From Phytopseudomonas daroniae (GTDB lineage Bacteria; Pseudomonadota; Gammaproteobacteria; Pseudomonadales; Pseudomonadaceae): a stretch of DNA of 40,947 nucleotides. Below, piece after piece: positions 1 through 9,680 of this stretch. Where the stretch lies: contig NZ_QJUI01000030.1 in the NCBI RefSeq assembly GCF_004327285.1, positions 1 through 40,947 on the forward strand. The letters run 5' to 3'. The translations under genes and the position numbers were made by a program. Below the pieces are notes generated by a model, which ran no database searches, was not told where the DNA came from, and worked only from the letters and a program-made list of their open reading frames with translations. Each line of letters begins with the position of its first letter. Position 1 is the first letter of the stretch.

Positions 1-250
1 TGCTGAGGCCTGATACATAGATGCAACCGGGTTTCTCTGTTCAAAGCGGGTTGACAGGTAAAGGCGAGTCCATACATAGGATGGGTGCAACCCATCGGCA
101 ATTGATGGGTTTCACCCATCCTACGGGTGCCGGGACGCGACCAGTAAGTAGTGGAGTAGCCTGGATTAGCCGCAGGCGTAATCCGGGGCCGCAGGCCGTG
201 ATCTATGATTCAACGCGGGTCACCGACCGGCCGCTCCCGCCTTAAACCAC
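1..250. other. Non-coding edge with repeat sequences
   Basis: I see no convincing gene here. The stretch holds palindromic intergenic repeats: one at 79-126 and a second at about 153-195 whose arms read roughly GGATTAGCC and GGCGTAATCC. Similar units recur near 9001 and 30315, so they are dispersed repeats of this genome. Downstream is the 3' end of the minus-strand tusA gene. Confidence 0.6.
79..126. repeat. REP-like palindromic repeat
   Basis: The arms GGATGGGTGCAACCCATC and GATGGGTTTCACCCATCC form an interrupted inverted repeat. A near copy with the same ATGGGTTGCACCCATCC arm occurs at 34000-34063. The family is a dispersed extragenic palindrome; I see no coding capacity. Confidence 0.7.
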
Positions 251-493
251 TCAATCAGCCTTCTTGCGAATCCAATACAGATAACTGCCCGCGTCTTCCT
301 CCTGCTCCACCAGCTCATGACCGAGGAATACGCAGAATTTGGGAATATCGCGGCGGGTCGAGGGGTCAGTGGCGATGACCTTGAGCAAACCACCCGCCGG
401 CAGATCGCGCACTTTGTTGTGCAACATCATCACCGGCTCCGGGCAGAACAATCCGCTGGCGTCGAGGGTGTCATCGGGTGTGGCATCGAGCAT
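251..493 (-). CDS. tusA: TusA-family sulfur carrier protein
   Basis: An 80-residue SirA/TusA protein. TusA accepts persulfide sulfur on a conserved cysteine and passes it to the Tus relay for 2-thiouridine formation in tRNA wobble positions, in the cytoplasm. The sequence shows the family hallmark CPEPVMML near the N-terminus, whose cysteine is the sulfur-carrying residue, and the conserved TDPSTRRDIPKFC block; length matches the family. I chose the ATG at 493 because GGAG lies 8 nt upstream on the minus strand; longer in-frame starts at 526 and 601 add a non-conserved tail. The adjacent minus-strand gene upstream is rlmM, with about 165 nt between them, so both neighbours are RNA-modification genes. 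Confidence 0.92.
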   Translation of the reverse strand: MLDATPDDTLDASGLFCPEPVMMLHNKVRDLPAGGLLKVIATDPSTRRDIPKFCVFLGHELVEQEEDAGSYLYWIRKKAD

Positions 494-658
494 CAAGCTA
501 ACTCCGGAAAACGCTGATTCTTTCATGGGTCGCACATTACCGCTTGCGTAGCAACTGCAGGGGTATCTGGCTTGCGACCGTGTTGATCGCGATCTCCCCA
601 TGGAAACACATCACGGCCACCACTCGCCGGCAAGGGCTAGGCCCCGGCCCCTACAATT

Positions 659-1714
659 TCATTTACCTAGCCGGCGCAGGTGGCAGGTCACTTCCTCGCG
701 GTCGTGATACAGCTGCTTGCAGGCGATGGATACCTTGACCTTGCGCGCCGCCAGGCCATCGGCAATGCGCTCGAGCAAACGGCGTACCTCGGCGTAACGC
801 TGCTTCATCGGCAGTTTGAGGTTTACCACCGCTTCACGGCAATGCCCCTCGCCGATCCAGGTTTCCAGCAGGGCTGCACTGCGAGCGGGTTTCTCGACGA
901 TGTCGCAGACCATCCAGTCCACCGGTTGCTTGGGCTTCCAGGTGAAGCCATCGACCATCAGATGCTGCACCAGGCCGGTATCCATCAGGCTCTCGGCCAT
1001 CGGCCCGTTGTCGATGGCGGTCACCAGCATGCCACGGCGTACCAGTTGATAGGTCCATCCACCGGGTGCAGCGCCAAGGTCGACGCCGGTCATCTCGTCC
1101 GACAGGCGTTCGTCCCACTGCTCGCGGGGGATGAAGGTGTGCCAGGCCTCTTCGAGCTTGAGGGTCGAGCGACTTGGCGCTTCGCGGGGGAACTTGAGGC
1201 GCGGAATGCCCATGGGCCAGATCGCCGAGTTGTTCGCCTCGGCCATGCCCAGGAACACCTCGCGGCCACTCTTGAAGGTCAGCAGCAGGCGCGACGCGCG
1301 GGCGTTCTCCACCAGCTTGCCAGCCGCCGTCAGCGCCTTTCGTAGCGGGCCTTCGAACTTCTTGCAGAAACCGGACAGTTCCTTGCCGTCGTTGGTATCC
1401 AGCACCTCCAGCCACAAGCTACCGAAGGCCGGCAACGGCGCCAGATGCTCCAGCAACACGCTGATGCGATCCTTTTCCGGCAGTTCGATAAAGCGGCCCC
1501 GCGCCCACTGGCGCACGAAGATCAGTTGGCTGAAGCGCAGCCCGGCCATCAGCCGTTCGGCGCCCTCTTCATCGCTGCAGATGAATTCGGCACAAGCGGT
1601 ATCGGGCTTGGCCTTGGCGTAACCTGGCACATCGAGACGCGCGGCGTGTTCGGCGATTTCCGCACACACCTCGTTCTCGAAACCGGGACGGCAATGCAGC
1701 AACAAAGTTTTCAT
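659..1714 (-). CDS. rlmM: 23S rRNA (cytidine-2'-O)-methyltransferase RlmM
   Basis: A 351-aa protein matching RlmM (YgdE), which uses SAM to 2'-O-methylate C2498 of 23S rRNA in the peptidyl transferase centre. The N-terminal half (start KTLLLHCRPGFE) resembles the RlmM THUMP-containing RNA-binding region; the C-terminal half is a Rossmann-fold methyltransferase with the SAM loop VDLGAAPGGWTYQL. Lysine-rich C-terminal elements (NLKLPMKQR, CKQLYHDREEVTCHLRRLGK) are typical of the family. The ATG at 1714 is preceded by AAGGAG with normal spacing; the in-frame ATG at 1738 has no such site. The gene is divergent from acnA and upstream of tusA on the same strand, the same arrangement as in other Pseudomonas genomes. 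Confidence 0.93.
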   Translation of the reverse strand: MKTLLLHCRPGFENEVCAEIAEHAARLDVPGYAKAKPDTACAEFICSDEEGAERLMAGLRFSQLIFVRQWARGRFIELPEKDRISVLLEHLAPLPAFGSLWLEVLDTNDGKELSGFCKKFEGPLRKALTAAGKLVENARASRLLLTFKSGREVFLGMAEANNSAIWPMGIPRLKFPREAPSRSTLKLEEAWHTFIPREQWDERLSDEMTGVDLGAAPGGWTYQLVRRGMLVTAIDNGPMAESLMDTGLVQHLMVDGFTWKPKQPVDWMVCDIVEKPARSAALLETWIGEGHCREAVVNLKLPMKQRYAEVRRLLERIADGLAARKVKVSIACKQLYHDREEVTCHLRRLGK

Positions 1715-1948
1715 CGGGGTTCTCCTTGGGGCGCGCATGATAGCGAAAACTGGAACCCACGGCGCCTGCCCCCTGTCCAGTGAACAGAATCCCAGTATTA
1801 CCGGCTCCGCTGAACAGGCGTTTCATGCCACGCGCAAGACCGGACGACGGCTCATCGCAAGCCGCAGGGAACCATCGAGCAGAGCCCGGAGAGAGCCTCT
1901 GCCAAAACCAGAACGGCTTGTACCGTGCAAGCCACAAGGAGATGCACG

Positions 1949-4687
<2,739 letters not shown>

Positions 4688-5044
4688 TCGCCAACCTGCA
4701 CAGTCGCCGCAAGGATGCGGGCGGCTGCGCAATGGGGAAGGACACCAATGATCTTGTGGAAGCGTCGCCCCGGCGCGAAACGATTCAACGCAATGGATGC
4801 GTTGCTCACACCATTCGCCGCGAGGGCGCGACTCCTACAAATCGCAGGGTCGATAGGCACGAACGCCCTTTTTATTCACCACGAACGCCGCACTTTGGGT
4901 GCAATCGTCGCCATCGAAACAGCAACCCTACCAATGGATCGTCGTTCTACTGGCGCCAAAATGTGCTCCAGTTCCAATTCCAGTTACACTCCCACTCCTG
5001 CCACGCGTACGCGATAAATCAAAAAAATCATCAGGGTAGATGCC
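4688..5044. other. Intergenic region acnA-aer with REP-like palindrome
   Basis: This holds no convincing ORF. At about 4755-4840 there are two arms, GCGTCGCCCCGGCGCGA and a roughly complementary TCGCCGCGAGGGCGCGACTC, of the Pseudomonas GTCGCCCCGGCGCGA-type repeat that also appears near 30250. The aer promoter should lie downstream of it, but I could not pick out a convincing -35/-10 pair. Confidence 0.5.
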
Positions 5045-6610
5045 ATGCGTAACAACCAGCCGATCACAGGAAACGAGCGGACGTTTCCGGCGCACCAGCG
5101 TTTGATCTCGACGACCGATCTCAAGGGCCAGATCACCTACTGCAACGACGCCTTCGTCGAAATCAGCGGCTTCGACCACAATGAGCTGATACGCGCGCCG
5201 CACAACCTGGTGCGTCACCCTGACGTGCCGCCCGCCGTGTTCGAGCATATGTGGAGCACCCTGAAGAATGGCCGGCCGTGGATGGGCATCGTCAAGAACC
5301 GCTGCAAGAATGGCGACCATTACTGGGTCAACGCCTACGTGGTGCCGGTGCTCGATGACGGCAAGGTCACCGGCTACGAGTCGGTACGCAGCAAACCTAC
5401 CGCCGAGCAGGTTCAGCGGGCTCAGGCGCTCTACGGCCGCCTCAACGCCGGCAAGACCGCCATACCGAACCGCGACCGCTGGTTACCAGTGCTGCAGAAC
5501 TGGCTACCGTTCATTCTGGTCAGCCAGGTCGGCTTTCTGGTCGGTGCCTGGCTGGATAGCACCTGGGGCTTTATCGCCGCGGCAGCACTGTCGATTCCCC
5601 TCGGTCTGCTGGGCCTGGCCTGGCAAAGCCGCGGCATCAAACGCCTGCTGCAGTTAGCTGAGCAAAGTACCTCCGACCCGCTGATCGCGCAGATGTACAC
5701 CGACAGCCGCGGTGTCGAGGGCCGCCTGGAACTGTCCATCCTCAGCCAGGAAGCACGCCTCAAGACCTGCCTCACCCGCCTGCAGGACAGCGCCGAAAAC
5801 CTCGCCAAACAGGCCCGGCAGGCCGATACCCTCGCCCACAACAGCTCCGCCGGGCTGCAGCGCCAGCGCGAAGAAACCGATCAGGTCGCCACCGCCGTCA
5901 ACGAAATGGCCGCCACCACCCTGGAAGTGGCCAACAACGTGGCCCGCACCGCCATCGCCACCCAGGAAGCCAACCGTCTCACCCAGGAAGGCCGCACCAT
6001 TGCCAGCGAAACCCGCGAAGCGATACAGCGCCTGTCGCTTTCCGTGGGCGAGACCGGCGAAACCGTCACCCGCCTGGCACGCGACAGCAACGAAATCGGC
6101 GGCGTGGTCGACGTGATCAAAGGCATCGCCGACCAGACCAACCTGCTAGCCCTCAACGCCGCCATCGAAGCCGCCCGCGCCGGTGAAATGGGCCGCGGCT
6201 TCGCCGTGGTCGCCGATGAGGTTCGCTCCCTGGCCCAGCGCACCGCCCAGTCCACCGGGCAGATCCACGAACTGATCGCCAAACTACAACGCACCGCCGA
6301 CGAAGCCGTACTGACCATGGACATCGGCCGCAAGCAGGCCGACGAAGGCGTCGAACGCGTACAACAAGCCGACCACGCCCTCGCCGGCATCAGCGACGCC
6401 GTGGCCAATATCGCCGAAATGGCCGACCAGATCGCCGCAGCCGCCGAAGAACAGAGCGCCGTTGCCGACGAAATCAGCCGCAACATCACCACCATCGCCC
6501 AACTCTCCGACCAGACTGCTGGCGAGGCCCAAAGTACGGCATTGCTGAGTGAGGAGCTGACCAGTACGGCGCAGGGGCAGTATTCGTTGGTGGCGCGGTT
6601 TAATCGGTAA
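5045..6610 (+). CDS. aer: Aer-type PAS-domain aerotaxis receptor (MCP)
   Basis: A 521-aa methyl-accepting-chemotaxis-type receptor. Residues about 20-120 form an Aer-like PAS domain (CNDAFVEISGFDHNELI, HPDVPPAVFEHMW, NGDHYWVNAYV); in Aer this binds FAD and senses redox state. Two membrane segments follow at about 153-197, with no periplasmic sensor domain. The rest is a long helical signalling region with the conserved hairpin tip DQTNLLALNAAIEAARAGE at about residues 363-381, which contacts CheA/CheW. This architecture points to energy or oxygen taxis rather than ligand binding outside the cell. It lies next to acnA and near the cbb3 oxidase genes, as aer does in P. aeruginosa. The start follows AGGGTAG. 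A terminator hairpin sits immediately downstream. Confidence 0.92.
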   Translation: MRNNQPITGNERTFPAHQRLISTTDLKGQITYCNDAFVEISGFDHNELIRAPHNLVRHPDVPPAVFEHMWSTLKNGRPWMGIVKNRCKNGDHYWVNAYVVPVLDDGKVTGYESVRSKPTAEQVQRAQALYGRLNAGKTAIPNRDRWLPVLQNWLPFILVSQVGFLVGAWLDSTWGFIAAAALSIPLGLLGLAWQSRGIKRLLQLAEQSTSDPLIAQMYTDSRGVEGRLELSILSQEARLKTCLTRLQDSAENLAKQARQADTLAHNSSAGLQRQREETDQVATAVNEMAATTLEVANNVARTAIATQEANRLTQEGRTIASETREAIQRLSLSVGETGETVTRLARDSNEIGGVVDVIKGIADQTNLLALNAAIEAARAGEMGRGFAVVADEVRSLAQRTAQSTGQIHELIAKLQRTADEAVLTMDIGRKQADEGVERVQQADHALAGISDAVANIAEMADQIAAAAEEQSAVADEISRNITTIAQLSDQTAGEAQSTALLSEELTSTAQGQYSLVARFNR

Positions 6611-6615
6611 GTATG

Positions 6616-6645
6616 AAAGAGCACTAACGTCATGTTGTGCTCTTT
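6616..6645 (+). terminator. Likely rho-independent terminator of aer
   Basis: A perfect 9-bp inverted repeat, AAAGAGCAC / GTGCTCTTT, with a 12-nt loop, begins 6 nt after the aer stop codon. The 3' arm ends in TTT but the T-run is short, so termination strength is uncertain. Confidence 0.65.
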
Positions 6646-6702
6646 AGCAAGGCTCACACCCGAAGCCAAGGGCAGCCCCAAACGCTTGCCAGCTTACTGT
6701 AA

Positions 6703-6798
6703 GCGTGGTGTATAACACGCCAAAAGACCCAGCACCTCGCCGTATGCTTCGGGTTAGACGGGTTCAGCACAAAGGCCAAGGAATGTTATACACCACGC
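6703..6798. repeat. Perfect 14-bp inverted repeat with 68-bp spacer
   Basis: GCGTGGTGTATAAC at 6703-6716 is exactly complementary to GTTATACACCACGC at 6785-6798. The inner ends TATAAC/GTTATA resemble the outer R'' and R' boxes of attC sites, but the spacer does not show the usual paired L boxes, so the identity is unresolved. Confidence 0.7.
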
Positions 6799-6927
6799 CC
6801 GTCCGGGGAGTTATGCACCACTTGGTGTCTATTTATAGTTACCCAACAATAGGCACGATCGGCGTAGGAAAACCGTAAATGGCAAGGAATCCGACTGGCG
6901 AAAAATCGAAAAAGCAACTATTACGCG

Positions 6928-6982
6928 GTATAGACACTCGGTGGAGCATAACGAAGTTAATGCACACACCGAGTGTCTATAC
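6928..6982. repeat. Perfect 16-bp inverted repeat forming a long hairpin
   Basis: GTATAGACACTCGGTG at 6928-6943 is exactly complementary to CACCGAGTGTCTATAC at 6967-6982. The 23-nt spacer contains a second, imperfect palindrome (GCATAAC gaa GTTAATGC), so the whole 55 bp could fold as a stacked hairpin. A partly similar half unit (TTATGCACCACTTGGTGTCTA) lies near 6811. Confidence 0.75.
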
Positions 6983-7068
6983 AGCGGTGAGCCGTATTTT
7001 TTCGTTTTCCTCCCGCCTGAGCTTTCATTGTATTTACAGCCCTGCTGCGCAGGTCGGAGTGTATTGTT

Positions 7069-7138
7069 GGATAACTAGTCGCTCAAGCACACACTCGCCA
7101 AAAAGCGCGCGAGCGGTGCTTAGCTCCAAACGTTAGGT
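7069..7138 (+). repeat. Integron attC site 1
   Basis: This has attC architecture: a left box ending in TAAC (GGATAAC, 7069-7075), then TCGCTCAAGCAC, a GC-rich stem CTCGC/GCGAG, GTGCTTAGCTC, and the right box GTTAGGT (7132-7138), fitting GTTRRRY. AAGCAC pairs with GTGCTT, and the unpaired C in TCAAGC is the expected extrahelical base. The left box is a poor match to the ideal complement of the right box. The next ORF starts 6 nt after it. Confidence 0.85.
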
Positions 7139-7143
7139 ATCGC

Positions 7144-7554
7144 ATGGATATTTCTCGCCTATTGCGGAAGCGTCAGCTAAATGTGCAAGAGCAAAACGCG
7201 CTTGCAGAGCACAGAATATATTTGACCGCAAATTACTGGCAAGACAATGAACTACCGCGCGCGCTCTTTGAATACGGAAAGAAAAAGAATTTATCTTGGA
7301 ACCAAAGCATTATTTTGCAATTGGAAATAGATTTTCCTGGTATGCCTAGGCTAATTGGCACAATCCTTACCGACAAAGGTCGCTTCGTTGACTTTGAGTT
7401 AGACACAGATGAAACGCACACAGAGCTAAACTCAGTTGATTTGTGGGACGACATAACAGACTTACAGAACTTCTCCACACACAACAAAGGTAAGGGCGTT
7501 GGATATGGCGCACTCGCATTAAGCGTGCATTCCAAACTCTGCGGCGAAACCTAA
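7144..7554 (+). CDS. Integron cassette ORF, hypothetical protein
   Basis: A 136-aa protein I do not recognise. It starts 6 nt after attC site 1 and its TAA stop lies inside the left box of attC site 2, exactly how cassette genes sit. The sequence looks soluble, with no signal peptide or membrane segment. The N-terminal third is charged and helical (LLRKRQLNVQEQNALAEH); the middle (LQLEIDFPGMPRLIGTILTDKGRFVDFELD) looks like beta strands, and the C-terminus includes THNKGKGVGYG. Base composition is clearly AT-richer than the core genes, which fits acquired DNA. It is translated plausibly but no function can be assigned. Confidence 0.7.
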   Translation: MDISRLLRKRQLNVQEQNALAEHRIYLTANYWQDNELPRALFEYGKKKNLSWNQSIILQLEIDFPGMPRLIGTILTDKGRFVDFELDTDETHTELNSVDLWDDITDLQNFSTHNKGKGVGYGALALSVHSKLCGET

Positions 7555-7624
7555 CTAGTGGTTCAAACCGTTCGCTTCGCTTTCTGGAACCGGCTAAAGC
7601 CGGCCCTTTAACCAAACGTTAGGA
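7549..7624 (+). repeat. Integron attC site 2
   Basis: The left box ACCTAAC (7549-7555) and right box GTTAGGA (7618-7624) are near-complementary and frame an imperfect stem: GGTTCAAA pairs with TTTAACC, with one extra C as the extrahelical base. An inner CCGGCTAAAGCCGG hairpin lies between. The sequence differs from sites 1 and 3 apart from the boxes, as expected for heterogeneous cassettes. Confidence 0.85.
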
Positions 7625-7630
7625 GTCACA

Positions 7631-8113
7631 ATGCATATTGATCGTGCGCGTCAAAAAGGGATACTAGAGAGCCTTGCGGCTGTTTATCCCTCTTACACCA
7701 TTGGTTGCGTATGCCAATCAGAAGAATCAGAAGACCTGAAAATCCTTTAGTACCTGCGAGAGCATGAGCTTATCGAAGGCGCGTTAGACCATACGCTATC
7801 TGGTGCAATAATATTTCAAGGTGCAAAAATCACCGCGAAAGGCCTCGACTTCCTAGCCGACGACGGCGGCTTATCCTCTATTCTTGGAACCGTGGTAGTT
7901 AAACTTCATGCTGACACCTTGCGCGAGCTAATATTTTCTAGAGTCGATGCTTCATCATTGGCCTCCTCCGAAAAATCCTGGCTCAAAAAAACTATCGAAA
8001 CCATGTCATCTGAGTCACTTAAAATATTAACAAAATCTTTAATTGAGAAAGGCATTGAACATGCGCCAAATTTATTGCAATTGACAAAAACCGCAGCGCA
8101 GAGTTACTCCTAA
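7631..8113 (+). pseudogene. Integron cassette ORF interrupted by an in-frame amber codon
   Basis: From the ATG at 7631, 7 nt after the right box of attC 2, the frame reads 39 codons (MHIDRARQKGILESLAAVYP...) and hits TAG at 7748-7750. The same frame then continues open for 120 codons to a TAA at 8111-8113 inside attC 3. Uninterrupted it would be about 160 residues. The part after the stop (YLREHELIEGALDHTLSGAIIFQGAKITAKGLDFLADDGG) reads like a small winged-helix domain followed by a helical tail (SEKSWLKKTIETMSSESLKILTKSLIEKGIEHAPN). A single base change from TGG or CAG would create the stop. An internal GTG or ATG start after the stop (for example near 7892) could give a shortened product. 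I do not recognise a named family. Confidence 0.7.
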
Positions 8114-8176
8114 CAATGCGCTCAAGCACACACTCGCCAGAAAGCGCGCGAGCGGTGCTTAGCTCCAACGTTATAC
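8108..8176 (+). repeat. Integron attC site 3
   Basis: The left box TCCTAAC (8108-8114) and right box GTTATAC (8170-8176) flank a stem that is the same as attC site 1 over about 48 nt, with one substitution visible in the loop (CCAGAAAG instead of CCAAAAAG). It contains the stop codon of the preceding cassette ORF. The GTTATAC box deviates at one position from GTTRRRY. Confidence 0.82.
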
Positions 8177-8189
8177 CTTAGGAGAAATC

Positions 8190-8819
8190 ATGCCAGTATC
8201 CATTAGCCCTCACTACGAGGCCGAGAAGCTTGAAGCTCCTGATATCGACGACATCATTGATGTTTATGAGGATCGTATACAGCACTGGGTTATTGAGCCT
8301 GCTAAACTTCTAGCCAATACAGAGCACGGCGGCCCAGCCGCATTTTGTATTCTACTCACCTACTTCGAGGGTGCTTGGAGCTACCTGATGAGAAAATCAT
8401 CATCTGGTCGCTCCAAAGAATACTTTAAGTATGGTTTCACCGACGCATTCACGCTTTCTGGAAACCCAGAACAGCTCCTGTTACGTGTAGGGCAGCTTCT
8501 ATACGAGGATGCAAGGTGTGGTTTTTTTCACGACGGCTTATTCCGTGGAAAGGTTTTCTTTGCTGATATGAACAGAGATATGGTCATCACCCTTCCAGTG
8601 CGTGATGGAAACCTAGATATTGAGGGGGAAATACAGTCCATACTTATTGATGTGAAGCGCTGTATTTCCGCAGTAGAAAAACACTTCAGCGCAACAATTT
8701 CTTCTCTTCGAGATACATCCAGCACGGAGAAGAGAGCAGAATTCTTTAAGTTCTTTAAATCCCAATGCGACTGGGAGCAACCCGGCCCAATAGTCGGTAT
8801 TCGAGAGCCTGGAAAGTAG
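8190..8819 (+). CDS. Cassette ORF, hypothetical protein with HEPN-like RxxxxH motif
   Basis: A 209-aa protein starting 13 nt after attC site 3, with GGAG 6 nt before the ATG. No attC is visible downstream, so the cassette end is lost or the gene lies at the array boundary. Predominantly helical, no membrane segment or signal. Around residue 108 it reads LLYEDARCGFFHDGLF, an R-x4-H arrangement of the kind that forms the active site of HEPN ribonucleases and toxins; flanking helices (ILLTYFEGAWSYLM) fit an all-alpha HEPN-like fold. That is motif-level inference only. Composition is AT-rich relative to the core genome. It could equally be an uncharacterised housekeeping-type cassette protein. 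Confidence 0.7.
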   Translation: MPVSISPHYEAEKLEAPDIDDIIDVYEDRIQHWVIEPAKLLANTEHGGPAAFCILLTYFEGAWSYLMRKSSSGRSKEYFKYGFTDAFTLSGNPEQLLLRVGQLLYEDARCGFFHDGLFRGKVFFADMNRDMVITLPVRDGNLDIEGEIQSILIDVKRCISAVEKHFSATISSLRDTSSTEKRAEFFKFFKSQCDWEQPGPIVGIREPGK

Positions 8820-8854
8820 GGCTCATCATCACCGCGCACCATATAAAGCAGCGA

Positions 8855-8930
8855 GTAGGGTGGATGACGCCTTTTTCATCCACCATGGCGATCTCAAAAC
8901 GGTGGACGGATGAAGCGTCGTCCACCCTAC
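8855..8930. repeat. Dispersed palindromic repeat (GTAGGGTGGA family)
   Basis: The outer arms GTAGGGTGGATGACGCC and a near-complement ending GTCCACCCTAC form an imperfect inverted repeat. It is an intergenic palindrome immediately after the last cassette ORF. Confidence 0.7.
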
Positions 8931-9000
8931 GGAACGTTTCCACGCCAGCGTTGCGGGCAAGATTGCAGACAACTGTAACGAGATAAGGTGGATCAGTCTT

Positions 9001-9114
9001 TGTAGGATGGATTAGCGAAGCGTAATCCGTCGTTTACCGCGTGGCACGCCCATCAACCATATGAAGTAATACAGTTCGTGTGGCGGATTACGCCTGCGGC
9101 TAATACGCCCTACA
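9001..9114. repeat. Dispersed palindromic repeat (GGATTAGC/GCGTAATCC family)
   Basis: TGTAGGATGGATTAGCGAAG opens the unit and a degenerate complement, GGCTAATACGCCCTACA, closes it; each arm also contains its own small palindrome. It belongs to the family seen near 153 and 30315. With the unit at 8855 it fills most of the 8820-9197 gap, which otherwise holds no gene I can support. Confidence 0.6.
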
Positions 9115-9182
9115 AATTCTTCAATGGCTTTACCAACGGTTGTCATGCGCCCTTCAGCGCGGCAGGATTGACTGCACAACGA

Positions 9183-9567
9183 CAAGGATGCCGAGCAATG
9201 ACTCCGGATGACTACAACCGCTTACGCAAACACGTCGACTTTCTCGAATCCCTGCTCGCGGTACTGGTCATCGCGCTATTCGTGCTGGCCATGTTCCGGC
9301 CCGATGGCGAGTTGTTGATTGCGTTGGCAGTGGTCATTGCTGGCGTGCTGCTGAGCCTCTATCGCCAGCATCGAACGTCGTCGCGTTACGCCTGCCCTGG
9401 CTGCGGTGAGTCGCCCCATAGCAAGACCGATGGCGTTGCGGGTGAACGGCATGATCCGGCGACGCCGAATTGCCTGCATTGTGGACAACGGTTGTCGGAG
9501 TGAGCAGACGATGATTGCATCGTTCTGTAGGAGCGGTGGGGGCGCCTAGCCTTGCCGGCGATAGCGG
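9183..9567. repeat. Long direct repeat, copy A (left flank of island)
   Basis: About 385 bp nearly identical to 15988-16372. It covers a complete 101-codon gene and about 64 bp downstream, ending inside a REP-like unit (GCCTTGCCGGCGATAGCGG). Similarity stops at 9567/16372. The two copies enclose the mutase/desaturase/LysE genes. Confidence 0.85.
9198..9503 (+). CDS. Small membrane protein with C-terminal zinc ribbon (copy A)
   Basis: A 101-aa protein with two adjacent hydrophobic helices (about residues 19-33 and 38-55) followed by a cytoplasmic-looking zinc ribbon built from CPGCG (C66, C69) and CLHCG (C92, C95). I do not recognise a named family. The ATG at 9198 is chosen because similarity with copy B (16003-16308) starts at this codon; the two proteins differ at six positions (L9S, I47L, S53N, S61L, T77A, E83D), all outside the cysteines, so both copies look under constraint. 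A longer frame reaching back to 9078 crosses the repeat at 9001-9114 and is unlikely to be real. Confidence 0.7.
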   Translation: MTPDDYNRLRKHVDFLESLLAVLVIALFVLAMFRPDGELLIALAVVIAGVLLSLYRQHRTSSRYACPGCGESPHSKTDGVAGERHDPATPNCLHCGQRLSE

Positions 9568-9680
9568 CAGTGAGCCCCGAGGCATCGACTCGTTACCAGT
9601 GACCGCAAGAGAAACTAAGAGATCAACGCGTATCTCTAAATTCCTCTTCGCGGACATTTCAGAAAACCAGGACTACCTGC

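Larger units (their letters stand above)
6646..7068. other. Gene-free leader of the cassette array, rich in inverted repeats
   Basis: This is AT-richer than the flanking core genes. I see no convincing protein gene: the one open frame (6879-7136) runs straight through the attC site and looks incidental. The stretch contains two long inverted repeats (6703-6798 and 6928-6982). It precedes the first attC site, so it should be either a degenerate cassette or a former attI-side region. I find no integron integrase on either strand. Confidence 0.5.

Noticed and set aside
5010..5044. A possible Anr box before aer
   Set aside because: Only a half-site ATCAA is present (GATAAATCAA); the other half does not match TTGAY, so I do not call it although aer is Anr-regulated in P. 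aeruginosa.
6879..7136. An 85-codon plus-strand frame before the cassette array
   Set aside because: It runs through the inverted repeat and all of attC site 1, ends in the attC right box, and has no ribosome site.
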